Below are positions 1-9,563 of a stretch of 64,000 nucleotides of DNA, piece after piece. A program made the translations under genes and the position numbers. The stretch is taken from contig NADL03000859.1 in NCBI GenBank assembly GCA_002205965.3, positions 248,001 through 312,000 of the forward strand. The letters run 5' to 3'. The stretch's first letter is position 1, and each line of letters starts with the position of its first letter. Under the pieces are notes generated by a model that saw only the letters and a list, made by a program, of their open reading frames with translations, had not been told where the DNA came from and searched no databases. The DNA comes from Kappaphycus alvarezii (taxonomy: Eukaryota > Rhodophyta > Florideophyceae > Gigartinales > Solieriaceae).

Positions 1-519
1 CCACGCGAGATCGCCACAATGGCGTTATGTGATTGGTTCGGCACGGGGTGGTTCGGGTCTTGTGTTTTACACTGATGTATGGGTACAGTGCACAAGTTGC
101 ACTGATGTCTTGGTACAATGTAAATCTTGGTAACGGTTACTGGCGGGATACTGTCAGTGTACTTTAGGGGATCTTGGGAGCACCATCGTTACAGTGCCTT
201 ATGAAATCTTTTCCCATCGGAGGGATTTCCTCAGCCACGAAGCGCCGGAGCTGTTTACTCAGGTCGTGTGGCTGGTTCTCATTCATGGACTGTTCAGCCT
301 CATTGCGCTCCTTCGTCTGGTCCAACCTTGCGTGTCCTGCGTTAACGCATAAGTACGCAAGCTTATCCACTTTGGCGCCCAACCTCTGCAAAGCGTTTCC
401 CTGAAAAGCACGCCTTGCAACGCCATTATGTAACTTGCGGGAAGACGGAGGTGCGGCACTTCAATGTAACTTCCAATTTCCTGCAATTGGAAATTGTAAT
501 TGCCTGAAATTGAATAATA
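1..519. other. Intergenic, no gene recognised
   Basis: I see no credible coding region here. The short ORFs on both strands resemble no family I know. Positions 60-120 carry two imperfect copies of a phrase containing CACTGATGT followed by GGTACA. This is a small local duplication rather than a tandem array. Confidence 0.4.
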
Positions 520-823
520 TCATCTCTTTCCTTCTCTTATATGGCCTTTACCTCTCATATGTAGCCTTAACTTCTCAAATATTGCCATGCACTCCCCTGG
601 GATCCCCTGTGGCCACGGCTTTGGCAAAACTGCTGATTTAAACATCTCCACTGTTTGGAACCCGTCAGGGAAACTGAAAGGATTCAAAGAAGTAGCCAAG
701 TCAGCCGGTGGGTCACCCAAAAACACCAGCTCCCAGTCTAGAACGGCAACGACCCGCCGTTCTGTCGCATAGAACAAGAAATTATCCAAGCGAAAGTCAC
801 CATTCACTAGCAACCTACCGGTT
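520..823 (-). pseudogene. Relic of APH/choline-kinase-like phosphotransferase domain (ACAD10/11 N-terminal type)
   Basis: The minus-strand reading contains the catalytic-loop block NGDFRLDN followed by VVAVLDWEL and GDPPADLA. In the aminoglycoside phosphotransferase fold, as found in ACAD10/11-like proteins, these are the HGDxxxxN catalytic loop and the DxD/DWE metal-binding block. Here the usual H of HGD is N. The reading is closed on its 5' side by an in-frame TAA at 825-823, about 4 codons before the motif, so the ATP-binding N-lobe is absent. The remaining roughly 97 residues cover only the C-lobe core and end in a basic tail. It is embedded in repeat-rich DNA, so I treat it as a truncated pseudogene. 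A spliced exon of a larger gene is the alternative. Confidence 0.55.
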
Positions 824-1885
824 TAACGAGCGCGGTGAGTGCGGTACTGTTCTAGTCGATGATACGAACGAAACATTTTTGGATCAACTTGGTTGGGATA
901 GAGTCTTGTCTGGTACTGGCGATACCATGTGGTTATTGGAAGGCCAATAAGATGAGCTCCTGCGAGCAGTAGGCCGGAGGGTGTTGGGCGAATAAAGAAG
1001 TAAACCTGGCCGGGGAATATGTGGATGATGATGAGGTAGTGAGGACTTCACGAAGGTCTATGTTGGCGTTTGATAGGTATGGAGTATTACCCGAAGCCTC
1101 CTCGTTGAAAAGGCCCCGCAACTGAGAGGGAGAGAAGTATGTTGATGCAGAGAGAAGCGGTGCTACCATTGTTCAGGATGGGGGTTGCGATAGTCCCGTC
1201 GATTAGATGACGATGGGAGCTGGCCGGCACTGTACAGTACACCATACTGTATATAATGTACATTATACGATCCATTTCCTGGTACAGTGCGGTGTAGCCT
1301 GTTCATTCGGCACACTGTAGGCTTTTTTAGCCCCCCTGTGCATTTTGGGCACACTGTACACCAGGCAAACTGTATGCGTACCGTGCCGAGACCTACACAG
1401 CCCCCTTTTTTTGATTCAACTTAGCTTGATGCCATCGGATCCCGTGGCCCGTAAGCGACGAGCAGTTGAAGCGATTTTTCGAAAGAAATGTTGTGGACGC
1501 GAGCCTGGAGACTTGATCCAAAGCGGTATTTGCCGTCTTGCTGCTTCGATCGGTCCTACAGGGCGGAAAAAGGTGAGATCAAGCGGGCGAATATCGTGGA
1601 CGGGGTGTCATGGCGCACTGCCTATGGTTCCTGGCGATCCAGCCGCGCAATTTTCCGCAAGAAGCTGGCTTGGCTTTAAAGGTGAACCCAGCTTGCCGTC
1701 ACTAGCCTCCTTGGGACGCCTCGTAGGGGTTTCTTGCACCCTGCTCGTGCGTACAGAGATGTGGTATGAAGCTGAAGTCACGCCTTACACAGCGAGTCAT
1801 GCTGGGGGCCGGGTGTCCGACACCTAAGGACCCTTGCAGTTACGTGAGGATACCTGGCCTTGTCTCGGTTCGCGTAAGACTTAGG
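824..1885. other. Intergenic, GTAC-rich, no gene recognised
   Basis: A 160-codon plus-strand ORF (1345-1827) overlaps a second ORF in another frame (1488-1679). Neither has a recognisable domain. Positions 1229-1262 are dense in short palindromic words such as GTACAGTAC, TATATA and ATGTACAT. The same vocabulary recurs in other intergenic gaps of this window. Confidence 0.35.
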
Positions 1886-3493
1886 TTAGGGATGAAACCG
1901 CGACCTGTATACAGGGTCTGTAGGGGCCTGGAGTCCGACTCCTCTCGAGAAGTCCAGGTCTTCCGTTTCAAGTTGCGATTCCATGATGTCTATTCCTCCA
2001 GCTGCCCTGTCCTGGTTTCGGAGAGGGTCGTATAGTTTTACCACCGCCTCAGGCAAATCGGTCTCAGGTGTCCGCTGAACTGATGATCGACCGCTTACTT
2101 TCACTTTGAATTGCCTTATTTCTTCTCTTGTTTCTTCTTCAAATCTTATTTCCGCGTCCAATATCTTGTCGACCACCCGCAATGTGTCTGGAAAGGTTCC
2201 ATCCCTCGGGTCGCCACTTTCGAGTACCCTATCGCCAATATTTCGCATGCGATGGGCATGTACTATCAATCCAAGGCTTGACAATCTTCTTCCCTTTGTA
2301 TTTATTGAGATCCACTGACCATAATAGAACCCTTTCCCCGATATTGAAGTCTTTCGAGTTAGCCCGTTTGTCATATTCCCGTTTTTCTCGGCCTCTTGCT
2401 CTCCTTCTCTTCTGTAGGAGGTTTTTGTTTAGCAGATGTAGTCTCTGTGCCAAGTTTTCTGGTTTTTCTAGGAAACAGGCCGTGTCGACTTGTTCGTACG
2501 CCTTTAATGCTTCTATTCCGAACATGGACTTGAACAGAGTCATACCTTTCGATGCACAAACTCCTGTGTTGTATCGAAAACACGCTAAGGCGACGTGGTC
2601 ATCCCAGTCGCTTTGACCTGTGGAGACGAAACTGGCGATGTATTTCACCAAAGTTCGATTACAACTTTCCACTGTCCCGTTGGCTTGCGGATGTAAGGGA
2701 TAGGTCTGTATACGTCCAATTTCTAGCTGTTCAGCTAGGTTTTTCACCACTTCCCCCGGTAAATTTAGACTCCCGAGGGGAAGAGATGCTCCATTGGTCC
2801 GACAATCGAGATCCAATCTTCAATAAGCACCTGCGCTATTGTTTCGGCCTTTTAATCTCATATGGCTGGTTCCCTGAAAAAACGTGTGAATACGTCCACC
2901 ATCGCCAATAATTTAAGGTTTCCCTTCTTGTTGCGGGGTGTGATTGTTTGGACATCAAACGCTACCATCTGGAACCTTCTCTCTGGATGAACGATCTCTG
3001 GGTGAGCTTGCTTACCAGGTTGTCTGTCTTCTGCTACCATGCATGGAAAGCAGTTTTTGGTGTGGTTCGCGGCGTCTTGGGTCACGCCCCTCCACATAAA
3101 TCTTTGCAGAAACCTCCCTAACGTCTCCCTCACGCTGTAGTGCCCGGTGAGGGCTGACCCATGTACCCAGTTAAGTACGTCGTTCACCAAGGACCTTAGA
3201 ACTACTACTGGCAGCTCATACCTTCCACAGTACCGCAGTAAGCCAAAATCATCGACTAGAAAATCTTTCCTATCTTTGGCGAACTGATATACGTTTCCAA
3301 ACTCCCTCCTTTGTTCGAAACCTATATCCGCATCGCTCGGCTTTTCTGAAAGGTTTGGTGCTAAGGAGCTTCTCTCATCCCCATTGGCATCAGCACTGCG
3401 ATCCCCCCCTTTTCGAGAACAGCTGCCACAATTTCTTGCGCTGCCATGCCTTCCGCTATTTCCAAGCTGGCTGTTGACATTTCGCCGTATCAT
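1886..3493 (-). pseudogene. Ty3/gypsy integrase fragment (broken)
   Basis: Two overlapping minus-strand frames carry a retroviral-type integrase. In the first (3493-2858) a histidine/cysteine zinc module reads HGSALTGH, followed by CFPC. The start of the rve catalytic core follows (VAFDVQTI with its Asp, then VDVFTRF). After a frame change the second (2816-2229) continues with HPQANGTVESCNRT, which contains the catalytic Glu, and a basic C-terminal region (REKREYDKR, GERVLLW). A third reading (2374-1886) adds a charged tail without known motifs. The central Asp segment (the DNG/DRG block) is damaged around 2820-2860. No gag, RT or LTR can be linked to it with confidence. This is a decayed gypsy pol 3' end. 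Confidence 0.75.
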
Positions 3494-3761
3494 CTTTCAC
3501 AGGGCGGCTTGTGGACGGCATCTCTACTCAAGGTGTCTGGAACGACCACGTCTGGTTCGTGTCGCCCTGCACTCTGACTCCAAGCATATTGTCCGCATGC
3601 AAGCAGGCAGGCAGGATACAGTGATGAAGAGATCTGAACGGCAAGTGTTCAAGGCAGTAGTAGTCGGTGTCCGGTGGAGGGTTGAAAGCGGGGGCCAGAC
3701 AGCTGGGTGTGAAGGGGTAGAAATTCAGGCCGGGCAGACAACGTGAGGCTTTAATAATAGT
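3494..3761. other. Gap with no recognised feature
   Basis: Only ORFs that shadow the neighbouring integrase fragment occur here. I see no motif, repeat or promoter signal that I can name. Confidence 0.3.
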
Positions 3762-4195
3762 TTGCTATTGGGGTTCTACAAACTTAGTCAAGTAAATGCA
3801 ACATTATCTAACAAATACAAGAAGACGAAGGGGCATTGGGCGAAGGGACGGCGCTCAAGGCGCACATCCAAGGGCTTTAATATCAAGAGAAGCACGGATG
3901 TGGAAGACAAGTCTCCGCGGGTCAAGCAAGCTACACACAGCATGAAAGAGTTATAGACCGATATCAAGGCAGCCTGGGCGTCCAGCGCTGCGTTCCAAAA
4001 GCTGACCAAGGCACTAGAAAACCGACTGGAGACGCTGTCTCCGCTACAGCCGCCAACACAGTTCTCACAGCAGTCTTCACTACAGTTCTCGCATCAGTCC
4101 TCGCCGCAGCCGCCGTGTCACGCGCGGAGGAAGCGGTGCCATATCTACGCGGATGAGGTGGCCTTTGGGGGCTACCTGAACCGCAGGGACTCTTG
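3762..4195 (+). pseudogene. Unrecognised basic/Gln-Ser-rich ORF with one internal stop
   Basis: The reading starts with M at 3762, meets TAG at 3954-3956, then stays open in the same frame to a stop near 4195, for about 140 codons in all. The first half is Lys/Arg-rich. After the stop there is a helix-prone segment (AAFQKLTKALENRL), a Gln/Ser-rich stretch (QFSQQSS repeated) and a short tail with YADEVAFGG. The composition suggests a DNA-binding or accessory protein of a mobile element. I recognise no family and assign no function. LTR-like signals lie just downstream, which supports a mobile origin. Confidence 0.3.
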
Positions 4196-4439
4196 AGGGT
4201 CGAAGTAGTTGCTCGAGGTGCCGCTATTGCCATCGCAGCATCCAACGCCTCTGCCATCACACTCGCTCGGTTTGTCGCACAAGGTCGAAAGGGAGCGCAA
4301 GGCACGTGTTGGGGTGGGTGCATATAGCGGTAGCTTGGTTTGTCCAAATGTTTGTACTGTATGTTTTGTATTTTGTATTCAAATGTTTATCTTTTTGACC
4401 GCTACTGAAAGGTAGGGAATACAGGCCCCTAGCTAGGGC

Positions 4440-4560
4440 CACGTATGAAGTCTATATAAACGCTTGTGCCTCTGCGGTCCTGGACCACAGAGGACATCAG
4501 ATTGTGCAAACACAACTTGGTCAAACGCTTGTGGCTATCTATTTGAAGTAGCCACAACGG
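4440..4560 (+). promoter_or_regulatory. TATA box plus two hairpins, LTR-like promoter/terminator region
   Basis: TCTATATAAA at 4451-4460 is a good TATA box. It is followed by an inverted repeat (CCTCTG-GGT / ACC-CAGAGG, 4470-4494). A perfect 9-bp hairpin follows, TTGTGGCTA (4529-4537) and TAGCCACAA (4549-4557) with an 11-nt loop. A TATA box with a downstream hairpin is typical of a retroelement LTR U3-R region. I could not delimit LTR ends or a second copy. Alternatively it is the promoter of a transcript leading towards the alkB gene about 340 bp downstream. Confidence 0.4.
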
Positions 4561-4902
4561 TACTGTACTGTATAGTACTGTTGACCATATTTTATAAACG
4601 AGTGAAATTTTATTCTTCTTTTTTTTGTTTCTTTTGTTTTGGCTAGCTTTATGTGTGAGCTATGTAATTTCGATGATTTTGTGGAGTGTAATGTGAGAAG
4701 TAAAAAGTTGCACCGAAAACAAAGGCGTGCCTTCGGACTCGTTCAGCTCGATGCCCGCGGGAGTTATTCAGACATTCCTGATCGCAAATCGGCCTGGACC
4801 TGGATGTAGTTCTGAACCTGAAATAACAATTTCAGTCTGCTCGACAAACCCGCATTCAACTTATATCCCACCACCAGCTCCGGAATCGCATCCATCCCTG
4901 GA

Positions 4903-5961
4903 ATGGTAATCCGTAATCTCCGTCGCGGCTCTCTCCAGCCTAGCCTGTTCGCTTTCCCACCCCGACGTGGCATTAAGGACAACCCTCATGCATTCCCATA
5001 TTTTCTTCCTTACGTTGTACCCTTTTTGACAGTCATGCTTCACTATTCAGACGATCCGTACCATTCGCTTTTTCCTCCGTTATTTGTATGGATAGTGATT
5101 CCGATTTTGGATGTCATCGTAGGGTCTAGAAAGGGAATTACTGGTACACTCAGTGTACGGGATAAAGAGAGGTTGCAAAAGAGGTGGGCATTTAGGATAG
5201 CCATATACTTGTGGTGCCCCGTCCAATTGGGGATGATACTGTGGGGAATGCTAATGCTTCGAGGTGGGGTTGAGGGCGTGAGGTTACTGGGATTGGCATG
5301 GTCCCTGGGTTTGATTGCTGCGGAAGGCATCAATTGCTCGCATGAAATGTTGCATCGGCACTCAATAGTAGAACGGTGGATGGGGAAGCTCCTGTTAATG
5401 TCCGTGTTATATGGCCATTTTCACGTTGAACACGCCAGGGGGCATCATGTTCGGGTCGCTACGAGGGAGGATCCGGCAACTATGAGGTTCGGCGAGTCTT
5501 TTTATCGCTTCTTACCAAGGACAATTGTGGGAGGGTTCCTTTCTGCCTGGAGGCTGGAGTGGGAAAGAGTTCGGCGGAAAGGCGGGCAGGGATGGTTGGG
5601 AAATGAAGTGCTCGCAATGCTGGTCATGCAGGGCGCCTATTGTTCATGCGTCTATTGGTGGGGAGGATGGAGGGCGCTTTTGTTGGCCATGAGCATCGCT
5701 GGCTTTGCGGTTGTCTTGTTGGAGCAGGTGAATGCTATTGAGCATTATGGCTTGAGTCGGAAAAAAATCGGCGGGCAATATGAAAAGGTAGCGGCCAAGC
5801 ATAGCTGGGATGCCCCGCAGGTCTTGTCAAGCTTTTTAATGTTCAAGTTGCAAGTTCATGCCGACCATCATCTAAGTACGTGGCATATTCCGGGCATGAA
5901 ATGGACATTCGTGCGCATTGCAACGATAGCAGCAGAGGTCTGTGCTAACGTGTCATTTTGA
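4903..5961 (+). CDS. alkB: AlkB-like alkane 1-monooxygenase / fatty-acyl hydroxylase
   Basis: This is a membrane di-iron hydroxylase of the AlkB family, which inserts oxygen at the terminal carbon of alkanes or related acyl chains using an electron-transfer partner. All family signatures are present in order: the membrane N-terminal block (FPYFLPYVVPF, then PILDVIVG), His box 1 (HEMLHRH), His box 2 (EHARGHH), the DPATMRFGESFYRFLPRT block, NAIEHYGL, and His box 3 (LQVHADHH near residue 325). Several hydrophobic segments alternate with these boxes. I chose the first in-frame ATG, and a second Met (MLHYSDD) would remove about 45 residues. The oddity is at the C-terminus. After box 3 the protein ends within about 27 residues in a sequence unlike the family (usually NPTRRYQ and 40-50 more residues). 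A splice donor-like GTACGT follows the HADHH codons. The gene is either truncated or continues after an intron I cannot place. Confidence 0.85.
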   Translation: MVIRNLRRGSLQPSLFAFPPRRGIKDNPHAFPYFLPYVVPFLTVMLHYSDDPYHSLFPPLFVWIVIPILDVIVGSRKGITGTLSVRDKERLQKRWAFRIAIYLWCPVQLGMILWGMLMLRGGVEGVRLLGLAWSLGLIAAEGINCSHEMLHRHSIVERWMGKLLLMSVLYGHFHVEHARGHHVRVATREDPATMRFGESFYRFLPRTIVGGFLSAWRLEWERVRRKGGQGWLGNEVLAMLVMQGAYCSCVYWWGGWRALLLAMSIAGFAVVLLEQVNAIEHYGLSRKKIGGQYEKVAAKHSWDAPQVLSSFLMFKLQVHADHHLSTWHIPGMKWTFVRIATIAAEVCANVSF

Positions 5962-7190
5962 ATGTGATTTGTAATTGCGTATTTTCAACCGATCGATGAT
6001 AATCGATGTCTAGACGTTTCTCATCGATATCAAACTCTGCAACTTACCCGTGGCAGCCCGCAATTGCCACTCGGTTACCTCTCGCTCGCGCCGTTGCTTC
6101 TTATCCCCCCCCTTTGGCGCGCCGTCATGGACCCGATTTTGGTGCGATATTGGCAGCAATGGGAACTTGAGGACCGGCAGTGGGCGGCTCTTGAATAGAT
6201 AACAGAACTGGAAACTGGTTTGGCTCACTTTATTTTGGTACCTGGCTGTCGTACTATCGCAATGCTGACAATTTTGTTTGTGGCGTAGACTATCTTCTTC
6301 GAGTGGTAGCATGGGATCAGTACAGTCGAACTTTGTTGTTTGTTTTCTCTTGTTGGAAGTGTTATTCCTTTTGCTGTTCCGCTCAAGAACATCGATTGCA
6401 ATGCAATGGGTTCTCCACTGGCAGCATTTTCAACTGACGATTTCGCACAACTACCAACAGCACTTTTCACGACTATATATCGACTTGAGGACCATTTTGA
6501 TGTCAGCTCTGGCAAAGAACATTGGATCCAAAAATGTGGTGCGTTTCGGTTCCGACGCAAGCAATGTCTGCATCTGAACCAGGGGATCAGATGTCCTGAT
6601 TTGAGTTGGATATAGATGGAGCACTTGTAAAGCAGTGGGCGAATGCAGGTGCGGGATATGAAGATGATTTTGGGGGATTCGTCATCTCGGAAATGATTCT
6701 GCAAATCGCTATCTTCGTCTAGGATGACGATGGGATAGTGGAGGTGAGGGCCCTGCAGGGACTCATAAGAAGGGTTCTTGTGGGTCGGACGTGGAGAAGG
6801 TACTTTGGGGAGGCAGGGATGGAAGGGAGTAGCGGTGTGAGTGGGTGGGACTCTAGTAGGTGGAATTTGAACGGGAGCATTGGCAGATATGGAGCGAGTT
6901 TGACTGTGGATCTTCATTGGATTACAACTGACGGGGGTTCAGGAGACGGCAGAGGTGCACTTTGAGAGAGCCTCTGCAGCGAATTGTCCATCATGCGAAG
7001 TGAGTGGAAAGTATGCTGCTGCAGGAGTGGCGGAATGTGTATGTTGTGTCTTTTGGATGCGACATTGGACGGTAACGCAGTAACGAGCAAAAACTCGTTG
7101 GCGAGAAATGTTTGAAGAGTGCATATGTTGACAGACGGCGCAGTAGAAAGGATAGACGAATTGATTTTACTGCTGCTTTTCTCGTTGTCG
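5962..7190. other. Intergenic region with one uncharacterised minus-strand ORF
   Basis: The only long reading is minus 6917-6225 (230 codons). It has a Pro/Thr-rich N-terminus (PPTRVPPTHTATP), a short acidic stretch (VILDEDSDLQ) and no domain I recognise. It could be a species-specific gene or chance. AT-rich ATCGAT-containing words cluster at 5990-6030, just 3' of alkB, but I see no clear terminator. Confidence 0.25.
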
Positions 7191-7248
7191 ATCCAGCCGC
7201 TTTTTCGGCGACCCGCCGAACTAGCGGCTGGATTGGCGGGTCGCCGAA
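7191..7248 (+). repeat. Interleaved pair of perfect inverted repeats (pseudoknot topology)
   Basis: Arm A (7191-7201, ATCCAGCCGCT) is the exact reverse complement of A' (7223-7233). Arm B (7204-7217, TTCGGCGACCCGCC) is the exact reverse complement of B' (7235-7248). The order is A-B-A'-B', so the two stems (11 and 14 bp) cannot both nest. As RNA they would form an H-type pseudoknot with very short connectors (2, 5 and 1 nt). The block ends about 10 bp before the start of a retrotransposon fragment (copy A). Confidence 0.8.
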
Positions 7249-7257
7249 GAGGAGGGT

Positions 7258-9310
7258 ATCATTTTGAATCAGTAGTACGCTGATGACGGGACAATAATTG
7301 GGTCACTCGATGGTCTACGGCGAGCCCTACGGTCCCTTGCGTTTTACGGTCCGTCTTATGGTCTGTTTATCAACAACCACAAGACCCGCATCTCCTGGCT
7401 GCACACTTCGCCAGTTGACCGCGCGGCCGAGTTTCCGCTCTCGGTATGTTCCGGCGACGGTTATAAGCTGCTTGTGACCCTGTTGGGTAACGCTGCCTTT
7501 ACCAAAGCGTTCTTGCACAGCAAGGTGGAGGGGTGACGCCGCACCCTGGCGCTGCTGGACCAGATTCGGGACTCCCGGGCTCGTGTCCACATGCACCGCC
7601 AATGTGCCTCGGCATACCGTGTGCTTCACGCGTTTCAGCTTGCTGACCCTGAGCACGCCACTGAGCCTGCAGCTGAGTTTGAGCAGATCGACATGCCGCA
7701 ACCGATGCGCTCTCGCTGCACCGATCTCGTCGATTTCGTTGTCAATGGTGCCGCCATCTCTCGTCCCCGGAGTGCTTTGAAAGAACCAGGAATGGCGCGC
7801 CAGGATAACATTGCTTTTAGAACGGCACTGTAAAGCGGCGTTGCGTAATTGTCTTCAAGTTTTCCAGTTCTTGGTTCGGCTTGTCGTCGCATCCATCTGC
7901 AAGGTTCCCAATTGCAGGCAAAGGTGCCTGTATTTTTCAAGCCGTTAATGCTGTGCTATAGGGGGTATTGTCGGTGCAATTTTTTGTGGCTCTTCTCTCC
8001 TTTGTTTGTCTTGCCCACCCCAGGCCTTCTATGTAGTACCCTAGACCAACGAGCTTGCGGTCAATGTTCCTCTAGGGACCAAGCATACCTCCCAACACCC
8101 TTTGGCAGCGAAATCCCTGCACCTGTCACTGTCGTCGCAACATGACGGGATACTCTATCCAGCCCAGACTTAGCCGCTGAATTTTACAAACAACCCGAAG
8201 GTTTCTATGAGCAGACGACATGGCGCGAGAGCGGGGTTACTACGGCCACAGAGAAAAACAATGGCTTGTCTATGCCTCGACTTTACGGACCTAAGCCATT
8301 ATGGGTCATTGCTCGCCGGACGAATTGGTCTGATTTTAACTCTATCGAAGGTGACGACGTCGGAGATGGAGCCGCCGAGCTGAAGGGTTCAGTCCTTTGT
8401 GTGGAGGAGAACGAAGAGATGGCGGGTATCGGCGGTTTCTGTATGTGAACTCATGCGGTAACAACACGCCCACTCCTCGAAGTATGTAGGACCTTTTCCG
8501 TATGCCACGTAAACCCCATCCATCTCCATTCACAATCGAAACCCCATGTGTCGCTCCAGAATGTTATCCAGTTTACGGCTATCGACTTCTTGCATCGCTT
8601 TGGGCAAGGGTCACTGGTCCGCCAAGTTGAGGAAAAGGCCTTTGGTGCTATGCCAAAGAGGGACGAGAACTGCGGCACTCCGAGCTTCGTTTTCAGTGGA
8701 AGGTTGCCAAGACTGGCTTTCATTTCAACCGGCTCCAGGCTTGGGTACTTGCCTTCGGGCCCTAATTACAAAACGTTGTTCCATGCAAAAGCCACTCAGG
8801 CTGCTTGCCGTGCTGCCGAGCTGGCCCACCGCAACAAGTCTACCGACTTCGATCGCGAGCTGTTGCGTCGCCTCCCCCCGTGCGGACAGCCCCACAACGG
8901 CCCATAATTTCCATTTCCACCCGCTGGCTTTCCACTTCCTGTGTTCGGCCTTCAAAATCCCGCATGGAGGGACACGCAGACCTCTTCAAAACTGCCCAGC
9001 AACATTTCCTCGAGCCCCCACAACGCGGCCATGCAGTTCGCTCGAAAATCAATGCGCTTGGATTGAACGGGGGCATAGAATATTATGACGCAGCCATCCT
9101 CCATCCTTTGACCCCCATCCGCGTCCCCTCCCTTGCACGATGCTCGTGCAAGCCCCATAACGATGGCCGCAGTACCGCAAATGTAGCTGTTCCGATTGCC
9201 ACACACGTCGTCACGCGGCGAGACTCGTCAAGAATAACGTCCAGTACTAAACGTTGGTAATTTCGTTTATCGGCGCACCAGTAGACAGAGTATCGTTCTA
9301 TTAAACCTTC
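7258..9310 (+). mobile_element. RLE-type non-LTR retrotransposon, copy A (5'-truncated, broken)
   Basis: Homology starts at the RT catalytic box. The codon before YADD is TAG where sister copies have Trp, then DDGTIIGSLDGLRRAL and INNHKTRISW (thumb) follow to 7833. A frame used by the other copies reappears at 7591-7833 (MHRQCASAYRVLHAFQLADP, matching copy D MHRLCASACLVTHAFRLADP). After a degraded stretch the C-terminal endonuclease region returns at 8720-9090 (AELAHRNKSTDFDRELLRRL, then NFHFHPLAF). This lines up with the AHRDKVTDLERKLVRR and NFKFQPLAF blocks of copy D. The last 60 bp (CAGTAGACAG...ATTAAACC) resemble the 3' tail of copy D. Frames change at least three times, so this is a relic. 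Confidence 0.6.
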
Positions 9311-9563
9311 CATCTAGAAAAACCTCGTTGAGACTTGCGCTCCTCAAACTGTTGCCCTTAATTGCCTGCTTGGACGGGCTCTTCGCCGCTCCTGATGATA
9401 ATCATATTTACTTTTAAAGTTTTTACCAATGATCTACTTGGGTGCAACATGCGAAGTCATTGAAGACCCCTAAAGTAACTGAAAAACAAACCTCAATAAA
9501 TTAGGATTGAGTCGGGTGGCCAAACTCTGCATGTTGCGGAGCGCGACACATTACGGACGCCAA

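Noticed and set aside
1345-1827. 160-codon plus ORF
   Set aside because: Overlapped by another ORF of similar quality, with no domain or repeat support.
4903-5961. Bacterial contamination as source of alkB
   Set aside because: It lies between eukaryotic retroelement relics with no operon partners or ribosome-binding site pattern, and AlkB homologues occur in algae.
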